Below, piece by piece: positions 10,801 through 22,125 of a stretch of DNA of 64,000 nt (the first letter of the stretch is position 1; every line of letters starts with the position of its first letter). Under the pieces are notes generated by a model, which ran no database searches, was not told the DNA's origin, and saw nothing but the letters and a program-made list of their open reading frames with translations. Location of the stretch: NCBI RefSeq assembly GCF_963576545.1, contig NW_026870571.1:34379-98378 (forward strand), written 5' to 3'. Both the position numbers and the translations under genes were made by a program. Source of the stretch: Limanda limanda. Its lineage: Eukaryota > Chordata > Actinopteri > Pleuronectiformes > Pleuronectidae.

Positions 10801-12825
10801 AAGAATATCTCCTCAGATTTGGGGGAATTTCGTCGGTCGACCTCTTCCGAAGGTCGTACAAGCTCGGGGATGGTACCAATCGATCCGCAGGACCCAAATT
10901 AGTCCAGATGCAACCACTTTCCAAGTCTCTCCGACCTTCACAAAAAAAGTTATTCAAGAATATCTCTTTCTCCTATGTGCTTTCATCCCTAACCCTAACC
11001 CTAACCCTTCCGAAAGTCGGAGAAGCTCAAGGATGGTACCGATCGATGCGCGCTACCCCATTTAGTGGGGGTAGAGCCTACTTGCAAGTCTCTCCGACCT
11101 TCACAAAAAAAGTTATTCAAGAATATCTCTTTCTCCTATGTGCTTTCATCCCTAACCCTAACCCTAACCCTTCCGAAAGTCGGAGAAGCTCAAGGATGGT
11201 ACCGATCGATGCGCGCTACCCCATTTAGTGGGGGTAGAGCCTACTTGCAAGTCTCTCCGACCTTCACAAAAAAAGTTATTCAAGAATATCTCTTTCTCCT
11301 ATGTGCTTTCATCCCTAACCCTAACCCTAACCCTTCCGAAAGTCGGAGAAGCTCAAGGATGGTACCGATCGATGCGCGTTACCCCATTTAGTGGGGGTAG
11401 AGCCTACTTGCAAGTCTCTCGGACCTTCACAAAAAAAGTTATTCAAGAATATCTCTTTCTCCTATGTGCTTTCATCCCTAACCCTAACCCTAACCCTTCC
11501 GAAAGTCGGAGAAGCTCAATGATGGTACCGATCGATGCGCGCTACCCCATTTAGTGGGGGTAGAGCCTACTTGCAAGTCTCTCCGACCTTGACAAAAAAA
11601 GTTATTCAAGAATATCTCCTCAGATTTGGGGGAATTTCGTCGGTCGACCTCTTCCGAAGGTCGTACAAGCTCGGGGATGGTACCAATCGATCCGCAGGAC
11701 CCAAATTAGTCCAGATGCAACCACTTTCCAAGTCTCTCCGACCTTCACAAAAAAAGTTATTCAAGAATATCTCTTTCTCCTATGTGCTTTCATCCCTAAC
11801 CCTAACCCTAACCCTTCCGAAAGTCGGAGAAGCTCAAGGATGGTACCGATCGATGCGCGCTACCCCATTTAGTGGGGGTAGAGCCTACTTGCAAGTCTCT
11901 CCGACCTTCACAAAAAACGTTATTCAAGAATATCTCTTTCTCCTATGTGCTTTCATCCCTAACCCTAACCCTTCCGAAAGTCGGAGAAGCTCAAGGATGG
12001 TACCGATCGATGCGCGCTACCCCATTTAGTGGGGGTAGAGCCTACTTGCAAGTCTCTTCGACCTTCACAAAAAAAGTTATTCAAGAATATCTCCTCAGAT
12101 TTGGGGGAATTTCGTCGGTCGACCTCTTCCGAAGGTCGTACAAGCTCGGGGATGGTACCAATCGATCTGCAGGACCCAAATTAGTCCAGATGCAACCACT
12201 TTCCAAGTCTCTCCGACCTTCACAAAAAAAGTTATTCAAGAATATCTCTTTCTCCTATGTGCTTTCATCCCTAACCCTAACCCTAACCCTTCCGAAAGTC
12301 GGAGAAGCTCAAGGATGGTACCGATCGATGCGCGCTACCCCATTTAGTGGGGGTAGAGCCTACTTGCAAGTCTCTCCGACCTTCACAAAAAAAGTTATTC
12401 AAGAATATCTCTTTCTCCTATGTGCTTTCATCCCTAACCCTAACCCTAACCCTTCCGAAAGTCGGAGAAGCTCAAGGATGGTACCGATCGATGCGCGCTA
12501 CCCCATTTAGTGGGGGTAGAGCCTACTTGCAAGTCTCTCCGACCTTCACAAAAAAAGTTATTCAAGAATATCTCTTTCTCCTATGTGCTTTCATCCCTAA
12601 CCCTAACCCTAACCCTTCCGAAAGTCGGAGAAGCTCAAGGATGGTACCGATCGATGCGCGCAACCCCATTTAGTGGGGGTAGAGCCTACTTGCAAGTCTC
12701 TCCGACCTTCACAAAAAAAGTTATTCAAGAATATCTCCTCAGATTTGGGGGAATTTCGTCGGTCGACCTCTTTCGAAGGTCGTACAAGCTCGGGGATGGT
12801 ACCAATCGATCCGCAGGACCCAAAT
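7857..12825 (+). repeat. 5.13-kb higher-order repeat, copy 2
   Basis: Tandem partner of 2732-7693. Differences seen: GATGGTACC near 12153 where copy 1 has GATAGTACC near 7021; CTCAATGATGG near 11517 where copy 1 has CTCAAGGATGG; AAAAAAATTT near 9027; and CTCGGGG in the B at 9145 where copy 1 (4014) has CTCAAGG. Homology stops in the monomer after the B at 12671, which is 157 bp here and 163 bp with AAAAAACG in copy 1. Confidence 0.88.
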
Positions 12826-14914
12826 TAGTCCAGATGCAACCACTTTCCAAGTCTCTCCGACCTTCACAAAAAAAGTTATTCAAGAATATCTCTTTCTCCT
12901 ATGTGCTTTCATCCCTAACCCTAACCCTTCCGAAAGTCGGAGAAGCTCAAGGATGGTACCGATCGATGCGCGCTACCCCATTTAGTGGGGGTAGAGCCTA
13001 CTTGCAAGTCTCTCCGACCTTCACAAAAAAAGTTATTCAAGAATATCTCTTTCTCCTATGTGCTTTCATCCCTAACCCTAACCCTAACCCTTCCGAAAGT
13101 CGGAGAAGCTCAAGGATGGTACCGATCGATGCGCGCTACCCCATTTAGTGGGGGTAGAGCCTACTTGCAAGTCTCTCCGACCTTCACAAAAAAAGTTATT
13201 CAAGAATATCTCTTTCTCCTATGTGCTTTCATCCCTAACCCTAACCCTAACCCTTCCGAAAGTCGGAGAAGCTCAAGGATGGTACTGGTCGATGCGCGCA
13301 ACCCCATTTAGTGGGGGTAGAGCCTACTTGCAAGTCTCTCCGACCTTCACAAAAAAAGTTATTCAAGAATATCTCCTCAGATTTGGGGGAATTTCGTCGG
13401 TCGACCTCTTCCGAAGGTCGTACAAGCTCGGGGATGGTACCAATCGATCCGCAGGACCCAAATTAGTCCAGATGCAACCACTTTCCAAGTCTCTCCGACC
13501 TTCACAAAAAAAGTTATTCAAGAATATCTCTTTCTCCTATGTGCTTTCATCCCTAACCCTAACCCTAACCCTTCCGAAAGTCGGAGAAGCTCAAGGATGG
13601 TACCGATCGATGCGCGCTACCCCATTTAGTGGGGGTAGAGCCTACTTGCAAGTCTCTCGGACCTTCACAAAAAAAGTTATTCAAGAATATCTCTTTCTCC
13701 TATGTGCTTTCATCCCTAACCCTAACCCTAACCCTTCCGAAAGTCGGAGAAGCTCAAGGATGGTACCGATCGATGCGCGCTACCCCATTTAGTGGGGGTA
13801 GAGCCTACTTGCAAGTCTCTCCGACCTTCACAAAAAAAGTTATTCAAGAATATCTCCTCAGATTTGGGGGAATTTCGTCAGTCGACCTCTTCCGAAGGTC
13901 GTACAAGCTCGGGGATGGTACCAATCGATCCGCAGGACCCAAATTAGTCCAGATGCAACCACTTTCCAAGTCTCTCCGACCTTCACAAAAAAAGTTATTC
14001 AAGAATATCTCTTTCTCCTATGTGCTTTCATCCCTAACCCTAACCCTAACCCTTCCGAAAGTCGGAGAAGCTCAAGGATGGTACCGATCGATGCGTGCTA
14101 CCCCATTTAGTGGGGGTAGAGCCTACTTGCAAGTCTCTCCGACCTTCACAAAAAACGTTATTCAAGAATATCTCTTTCTCCTATGTGCTTTCATCCCTAA
14201 CCCTAACCCTAACCCTTCCGAAAGTCGGAGAAGCTCAAGGATGGTACCGATCGATGCGCGCTACCCCATTTAGTGGGGGTAGAGCCTACTTGCAAGTCTC
14301 TCCGACCTTCACAAAAAAAGTTATTCAAGAATATCTCCTCAGATTTGGGGGAATTTCGTCGGTCGACCTCTTCCGAAGGTCGTACAAGCTCGGGGATGGT
14401 ACCAATCGATCCGCAGGACCCAAATTAGTCCAGATGCAACCACTTTCCAAGTCTCTCCGACCTTCACAAAAAAAGTTATTCAAGAATATCTCTTTCTCCT
14501 ATGTGCTTTCATCCCTAACCCTAACCCTAACCCTTCCGAAAGTCGGAGAAGCTCAAGGATGGTACCGATCGATGCGCGCTACCCCATTTAGTGGGGGTAG
14601 AGCCTACTTGCAAGTCTCTCCGACCTTCACAAAAAAAGTTATTCAAGAATATCTCTTTCTCCTATGTGCTTTCATCCCTAACCCTAACCCTAACCCTTCC
14701 GAAAGTCGGAGAAGCTCAAGGATGGTACTGATCGATGCCCGCTACCCCATTTAGTGGGGGTAGAGCCTACTTGCAAGTCTCTCCGACCTTCACAAAAAAA
14801 GTTATTCAAGAATATCTCTTTCTCCTATGTGCTTTCATCCCTAACCCTAACCCTAACCCTTCCGAAAGTCGGAGAAGCTCAAGGATGGTACCGATCGATG
14901 CGCGTTACCCCATT
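12671..14914 (+). repeat. Partial third copy of the 5.13-kb repeat (offset 3,526 bp)
   Basis: B units at 12671, 13309, 13790 and 14271 match 9145, 9783, 10264 and 10745 at an offset of 3,526 bp. GGTACTGGTCG (13283), CTCGGACC (near 13657) and GCGTGCT with the following AAAAAACG (near 14095-14150) recur in the same order. It overlaps the last B of copy 2, which can be assigned to either. Local changes include GTCAGTCGAC at 13876-13885 (G to A at a CpG) and GATGCCCGC near 14736. Confidence 0.82.
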
Positions 14915-15071
14915 TAGTGGGGGTAGAGCCTACTTGCAAGTCTCTCGGACCTTCACAAAAAAAGTTATTCAAGAATATCTCTTTCTCCTATGTGCTTTCA
15001 TCCCTAACCCTAACCCTTCCGAAAGTCGGAGAAGCTCAAGGATGGTACCGATCGATGCGCGCTACCCCATT
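14915..15071 (+). repeat. Hybrid A monomer left by unequal exchange (481-bp loss)
   Basis: The first half carries CTCGGACC and follows a GCGCGTTACC monomer, matching the unit at 11389 (offset 3,526). The second half has the two-unit telomeric allele and is followed by a B unit with CTTCGACC, matching the units at 11870 and 12027 (offset 3,045). The 481-bp difference is exactly one A, one B and one A monomer (11389-11869 in the donor arrangement). This is what a crossover between misaligned A monomers would leave, with the join somewhere between CTCGGACC and the telomeric block. Confidence 0.78.
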
Positions 15072-17629
15072 TAGTGGGGGTAGAGCCTACTTGCAAGTCT
15101 CTTCGACCTTCACAAAAAAAGTTATTCAAGAAAATCTCCTCAGATTTGGGGGAATTTCGTCGGTCGACCTCTTCCGAAGGTCGTACAAGCTCGGGGATGG
15201 TACCAATCGATCTGCAGGACCCAAATTAGTCCAGATGCAACCACTTTCCAAGTCTCTCCGACCTTCACAAAAAAAGTTATTCAAGAATATCTCTTTCTCC
15301 TATGTGCTTTCATCCCTAACCCTAACCCTAACCCTTCCGAAAGTCGGAGAAGCTCAAGGATGGTACCGATCGATGCGCGCTACCCCATTTAGTGGGGGTA
15401 GAGCCTACTTGCAAGTCTCTCCGACCTTCACAAAAGAAGTTATTCAAGAATATCTCTTTCTCCTATGTGCTTTCATCCCTAACCCTAACCCTAACCCTTC
15501 CGAAAGTCGGAGAAGCTCAAGGATGGTACCGATCGATGCGCGCTACCCCATTTAGTGGGGGTAGAGCCTACTTGCAAGTCTCTCCGACCTTCACAAAAAA
15601 CGTTATTCAAGAATATCTCTTTCTCCTATGTGCTTTCATCCCTAACCCTAACCCTTCCGAAAGTCGGAGAAGCTCAAGGATGGTACCGATCGATGCGCGC
15701 TACCCCATTTAGTGGGGGTAGAGCCTACTTGCAAGTCTCTTCGACCTTCACAAAAAAAGTTATTCAAGAATATCTCCTCAGATTTGGGGGAATTTCGTCG
15801 GTCGACCTCTTCCGAAGGTCGTACAAGCTCGGGGATGGTACCAATCGATCTGCAGGACCCAAATTAGTCCAGATGCAACCACTTTCCAAGTCTCTCCGAC
15901 CTTCACAAAAAAAGTTATTCAAGAATATCTCTTTCTCCTATGTGCTTTCATCCCTAACCCTAACCCTAACCCTTCCGAAAGTCGGAGAAGCTCAAGGATG
16001 GTACCGATCGATGCGCGCTACCCCATTTAGTGGGGGTAGAGCCTACTTGCAAGTCTCTCCGACCTTCACAAAAAAAGTTATTCAAGAATATCTCTTTCTC
16101 CTATGTGCTTTCATCCCTAACCCTAACCCTAACCCTTCCGAAAGTCGGAGAAGCTCAAGGATGGTACCGATCGATGCGCGCTACCCCATTTAGTGGGGGT
16201 AGAGCCTACTTGCAAGTCTCTCCGACCTTCACAAAAAAAGTTATTCAAGAATATCTCTTTCTCCTATGTGCTTTCATCCCTAACCCTAACCCTAACCCTT
16301 CCGAAAGTCGGAGAAGCTCAAGGATGGTACTGATCGATGCGCGCAACCCCATTTAGTGGGGGTAGAGCCTACTTGCAAGTCTCTCCGACCTTCACAAAAA
16401 AAGTTATTCAAGAATATCTCCTCAGATTTGGGGGAATTTCGTCGGTCGACCTCTTTCGAAGGTCGTACAAGCTCGGGGATGGTACCAATCGATCCGCAGG
16501 ACCCAAATTAGTCCAGATGCAACCACTTTCCAAGTCTCTCCGACCTTCACAAAAAAAGTTATTCAAGAATATCTCTTTCTCCTATGTGCTTTCATCCCTA
16601 ACCCTAACCCTAACCCTTCCGAAAGTCGGAGAAGCTCAAGGATGGTACCGATCGATGCGCGCTACCCCATTTAGTGGGGGTAGAGCCTACTTGCAAGTCT
16701 CTCCGACCTTCACAAAAAACGTTATTCAAGAATATCTCTTTCTCCTATGTGCTTTCATCCCTAACCCTAACCCTTCCGAAAGTCGGAGAAGCTCAAGGAT
16801 GGTACCGATCGATGCGCGCTACCCCATTTAGTGGGGGTAGAGCCTACTTGCAAGTCTCTTCGACCTTCACAAAAAAAGTTATTCAAGAATATCTCCTCAG
16901 ATTTGGGGGAATTTCGTCGGTCGACCTCTTCCGAAGGTCGTACAAGCTCGGGGATGGTACCAATCGATCTGCAGGACCCAAATTAGTCCAGATGCAACCA
17001 CTTTCCAAGTCTCTCCGACCTTCAAAAAAAAAGTTATTCAAGAATATCTCTTTCTCCTATGTGCTTTCATCCCTAACCCTAACCCTAACCCTTCCGAAAG
17101 TCGGAGAAGCTCAAGGATGGTACCGATCGATGCGCGCTACCCCATTTAGTGGGGGTAGAGCCTACTTGCAAGTCTCTCCGACCTTCACAAAAAAAGTTAT
17201 TCAAGAATATCTCTTTCTCCTATGTGCTTTCATCCCTAACCCTAACCCTAACCCTTCCGAAAGTCGGAGAAGCTCAAGGATGGTACCGATCGATGCGCGC
17301 TACCCCATTTAGTGGGGGTAGAGCCTACTTGCAAGTCTCTCCGACCTTCACAAAAAAAGTTATTCAAGAATATCTCTTTCTCCTATGTGCTTTCATCCCT
17401 AACCCTAACCCTTCCGAAAGTCGGAGAAGCTCAAGGATGGTACCGATCGATGCGCGCTACCCCATTTAGTGGGGGTAGAGCCTACTTGCAAGTCTCTCCG
17501 ACCTTCACAAAAAAAGTTATTCAAGAATATCTCTTTCTCCTATGTGCTTTCATCCCTAACCCTAACCCTAACCCTTCCGAAAGTCGGAGAAGCTCAAGGA
17601 TGGTACCGATCGATGCGCGCTACCCCATT
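15072..17629 (+). repeat. Rearranged copies of the 11.9-12.8-kb HOR segment
   Basis: The order telomere-contracted A, then B with CTTCGACC, then A, A recurs at 15072, 15710 and 16829, each resembling 12027-12507. The B at 16354 shares CTCTTTCGAAGG with the B at 12671 (offset 3,683). Private markers that later identify a distant duplicate are GAAAATCTCC at 15131-15140, AAAAGAAGTT at 15432-15441 and a CTTCAAAAAAAAAG tract near 17024. Confidence 0.75.
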
Positions 17630-18754
17630 TAGTGGGGGTAGAGCCTACTTGCAAGTCTCTCCGACCTTCACAAAAAAAGTTATTCAAGAATATCTCCTCA
17701 GATTTGGGGGAATTTCGTCGGTCGACCTCTTCCGAAGGTCGTACAAGCTCGGGGATGGTACCAATCGATCCGCAGGACCCAAATTAGTCCAGATGCAACC
17801 ACTTTCCAAGTCTCTCCGACCTTCACAAAAAAAGTTATTCAAGAATATCTCTTTCTCCTATGTGCTTTCATCCCTAACCCTAACCCTAACCCTTCCGAAA
17901 GTCGGAGAAGCTCAAGGATGGTACCGATCGATGCGCGCAACCCCATTTAGTGGGGGTAGAGCCTACTTGCAAGTCTCTCCGACCTTCACAAAAAAAGTTA
18001 TTCAAGAATATCTCTTTCTCCTATGTGCTTTCATCCCTAACCCTAACCCTAACCCTTCCGAAAGTCGGAGAAGCTCAAGGATGGTACCGATCGATGCGCG
18101 CTACCCCATTTAGTGGGGGTAGAGCCTACTTGCAAGTCTCTCCGACCTTCACAAAAAAAGTTATTCAAGAATATCTCTTTCTCCTATGTGCTTTCATCCC
18201 TAACCCTAACCCTAACCCTTCCGAAAGTCGGAGAAGCTCAAGGATGGTACCGATCGATGCGCGCTACCCCATTTAGTGGGGGTAGAGCCTACTTGCAAGT
18301 CTCTCCGACCTTCACAAAAAAAGTTATTCAAGAATATCTCCTCAGATTTGGGGGAATTTCGTCGGTCGACCTCTTCCGAAGGTCGTACAAGCTCGGGGAT
18401 GGTACCAATCGATCCGCAGGACCCAATTTAGTCCAGATGCAACCACTTTCCAAGTCTCTCCGACCTTCACAAAAAAAGTTATTCAAGAATATCTCTTTCT
18501 CCTATGTGCTTTCATCCCTAACCCTAACCCTAACCCTTCCGAAAGTCGGAGAAGCTCAAGGATGGTACCGATCGATGCGCGCAACCCCATTTAGTGGGGG
18601 TAGAGCCTACTTGCAAGTCTCTCCGACCTTCACAAAAAAAGTTATTCAAGAATATCTCTTTCTCCTATGTGCTTTCATCCCTAACCCTAACCCTAACCCT
18701 TCCGAAAGTCGGAGAAGCTCAAGGATGGTACCGATCGATGCGCGCTACCCCATT

Positions 18755-19555
18755 TAGTGGGGGTAGAGCCTACTTGCAAGTCTCTCCGACCTTCACAAAA
18801 AAAGTTATTCAAGAATATCTCTTTCTCCTATGTGCTTTCATCCCTAACCCTAACCCTAACCCTTCCGAAAGTCGGAGAAGCTCAAGGATGGTACCGATCG
18901 ATGCGCGCTACCCCATTTAGTGGGGGTAGAGCCTACTTGCAAGTCTCTCCGACCTTCACAAAAAAAGTTATTCAAGAATATCTCCTCAGATTTGGGGGAA
19001 TTTCGTCGGTCGACCTCTTCCGAAGGTCGTACAAGCTCGGGGATGGTACCAATCGATCCGCAGGACCCAAATTAGTCCAGATGCAACCACTTTCCAAGTC
19101 TCTCCGACCTTCACAAAAAAAGTTATTCAAGAATATCTCTTTCTCCTATGTGCTTTCATCCCTAACCCTAACCCTTCCGAAAGTCGGAGAAGCTCAAGGA
19201 TGGTACCGATCGATGCGCGCAACCCCATTTAGTGGGGGTAGAGCCTACTTGCAAGTCTCTCCGACCTTCACAAAAAAAGTTATTCAAGAATATCTCTTTC
19301 TCCTATGTGCTTTCATCCCTAACCCTAACCCTAACCCTTCCGAAAGTCGGAGAAGCTCAAGGATGGTACCGATCGATGCGCGCTACCCCATTTAGTGGGG
19401 GTAGAGCCTACTTGCAAGTCTCTCCGACCTTCACAAAAAAAGTTATTCAAGAATATCTCTTTCTCCTATGTGCTTTCATCCCTAACCCTAACCCTAACCC
19501 TTCCGAAAGTCGGAGAAGCTCAAGGATGGTACCGATCGATGCGCGCTACCCCATT
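18755..19555 (+). repeat. 801-bp segment (A,B,A,A,A) absent from the distal duplicate
   Basis: On either side of these five monomers (163+155+157+163+163 bp) the long-range duplicate continues, but the offset drops from 43,589 to 42,788 bp. The segment is therefore an insertion here or a loss in the distal copy, in whole-monomer register. It closely resembles the A-B-A157-A-A order at 20037-20837, so it could have been gained or lost by exchange with that neighbour. Confidence 0.85.
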
Positions 19556-22125
19556 TAGTGGGGGTAGAGCCTACTTGCAAGTCTCTCCGACCTTCACAAA
19601 AAAAGTTATTCAAGAATATCTCTTTCTCCTATGTGCTTTCATCCCTAACCCTAACCCTAACCCTTCCGAAAGTCGGAGAAGCTCAAGGATGGTACCGATC
19701 GATGCGCGCTACCCCATTTAGTGGGGGTAGAGCCTACTTGCAAGTCTCTCCGACCTTCACAAAAAAAGTTATTCAAGAATATCTCCTCAGATTTGGGGGA
19801 ATTTCGTCGGTCGACCTCTTCCGAAGGTCGTACAAGCTCGGGGATGGTACCAATCGATCCGCAGGACCCAAATTAGTCCAGATGCAACCACTTTCCAAGT
19901 CTCTCCGACCTTCACAAAAAAAGTTATTCAAGAATATCTCTTTCTCCTATGTGCTTTCATCCCTAACCCTAACCCTAACCCTTCCGAAAGTCGGAGAAGC
20001 TCAAGGATGGTACCGATCGATGCGCGCTACCCCATTTAGTGGGGGTAGAGCCTACTTGCAAGTCTCTCCGACCTTCACAAAAAAAGTTATTCAAGAATAT
20101 CTCTTTCTCCTATGTGCTTTCATCCCTAACCCTAACCCTAACCCTTCCGAAAGTCGGAGAAGCTCAAGGATGGTACCGATCGATGCGCGCTACCCCATTT
20201 AGTGGGGGTAGAGCCTACTTGCAAGTCTCTCCGACCTTCACAAAAAAAGTTATTCAAGAATATCTCCTCAGATTTGGGGGAATTTCGTCGGTCGACCTCT
20301 TCCGAAGGTCGTACAAGCTCGGGGATGGTACCAATCGATCCGCAGGACCCAAATTAGTCCAGATGCAACCACTTTCCAAGTCTCTCCGACCTTCACAAAA
20401 AAAGTTATTCAAGAATATCTCTTTCTCCTATGTGCTTTCATCCCTAACCCTAACCCTTCCGAAAGTCGGAGAAGCTCAAGGATGGTACCGATCGATGCGC
20501 GCAACCCCATTTAGTGGGGGTAGAGCCTACTTGCAAGTCTCTCCGACCTTCACAAAAAAAGTTATTCAAGAATATCTCTTTCTCCTATGTGCTTTCATCC
20601 CTAACCCTAACCCTAACCCTTCCGAAAGTCGGAGAAGCTCAAGGATGGTACCGATCGATGCGCGCTACCCCATTTAGTGGGGGTAGAGCCTACTTGCAAG
20701 TCTCTCCGACCTTCACAAAAAAAGTTATTCAAGAATATCTCTTTCTCCTATGTGCTTTCATCCCTAACCCTAACCCTAACCCTTCCGAAAGTCGGAGAAG
20801 CTCAAGGATGGTACCGATCGATGCGCGCTACCCCATTTAGTGGGGGTAGAGCCTACTTGCAAGTCTCTCCGACCTTCAAAAAAAAAGTTATTCAAGAATA
20901 TCTCTTTCTCCTATGTGCTTTCATCCCTAACCCTAACCCTAACCCTTCCGAAAGTCGGAGAAGCTCAAGGATGGTACCGATCGATGCGCGCTACCCCATT
21001 TAGTGGGGGTAGAGCCTACTTGCAAGTCTCTCCGACCTTCACAAAAAAAGTTATTCAAGAATATCTCCTCAGATTTGGGGGAATTTCGTCGGTCGACCTC
21101 TTCCGAAGGTCGTACAAGCTCGGGGATGGTACCAATCGATCCGCAGGACCCAAATTAGTCCAGATGCAACCACTTTCCAAGTCTCTCCGACCTTCACAAA
21201 AAAAGTTATTCAAGAATATCTCTTTCTCCTATGTGCTTTCATCCCTAAGCCTAACCCTAACCCTTCCGAAAGTCGGAGAAGCTCAAGGATGGTACCGATC
21301 GATGCGCGCTACCCCATTTAGTGGGGGTAGAGCCTACTTGCAAGTCTCTCCGACCTTCACAAAAAAAGTTATTCAAGAATATCTCTTTCTCCTATGTGCT
21401 TTCATCCCTAAGCCTAACCCTAACCCTTCCGAAAGTCGGAGAAGCTCAAGGATGGTACCGATCGATGCGCGCTACCCCATTTAGTGGGGGTAGAGCCTAC
21501 TTGCAAGTCTCTCCGACCTTCACAAAAAACGTTATTCAAGAATATCTCTTTCTCCTATGTGCTTTCATCCCTAACCCTAACCCTAACCCTTCCGAAAGTC
21601 GGAGAAGCTCAAGGATGGTACCGATCGATGCGCGCTACCCCATTTAGTGGGGGTAGAGCCTACTTGCAAGTCTCTCCGACCTTCACAAAAAAAGTTATTC
21701 AAGAATATCTCCTCAGATTTGGGGGAATTTCGTCGGTCGACCTCTTCCGAAGGTCGTACAAGCTCGGGGATGGTACCAATCGATCCGCAGGACCCAAATT
21801 AGTCCAGATGCAACCACTTTCCAAGTCTCTCCGACCTTCACAAAAAAAGTTATTCAAGAATATCTCTTTCTCCTATGTGCTTTCATCCCTAACCCTAACC
21901 CTAACCCTTCCGAAAGTCGGAGAAGCTCAAGGATGGTACCGATCGATGCGCGCAACCCCATTTAGTGGGGGTAGAGCCTACTTGCAAGTCTCTCCGACCT
22001 TCACAAAAAAAGTTATTCAAGAATATCTCTTTCTCCTATGTGCTTTCATCCCTAACCCTAACCCTAACCCTTCCGAAAGTCGGAGAAGCTCAAGGATGGT
22101 ACCGATCGATGCGCGCTACCCCATT
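19556..22125 (+). repeat. 2.4-2.57-kb higher-order repeat, copy 1 (2,570 bp)
   Basis: Order of monomers: A B A A B A157 A A A B A A A B A A. Markers shared with the next two copies are a telomere-contracted A, an A monomer with the expanded CTTCAAAAAAAAAG tract (near 20873) and CCCTAAGCC in the telomeric block (near 21248). This copy has one extra A monomer at 21319-21481. It repeats CCCTAAGCC (near 21411), so it is a duplicate of the preceding A tail with the join in the core. The first 1,657 bp of this copy also match 62344-64000. Confidence 0.87.

Larger units (their letters stand above)
14108..18754 (+). repeat. Long-range duplicate, proximal copy (partner 57697-62343, offset 43,589 bp)
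   Basis: Every marker I checked has a partner exactly 43,589 bp downstream: TACTGATCG at 14728, GCGCGTTACC near 14901, CTCGGACC near 14946, GAAAATCTCC at 15131, AAAAGAAGTT at 15432, CTCTTTCGAAGG near 16452, the A-tract expansion near 17024 and CCCAATTTAG near 18422, plus five telomere-contracted monomers. The visible difference is GATGCCCGC here versus GATGCGCGC there. Homology begins near the core of the monomer at 14108; upstream the A/B order differs. About 4.65 kb. Confidence 0.9.
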
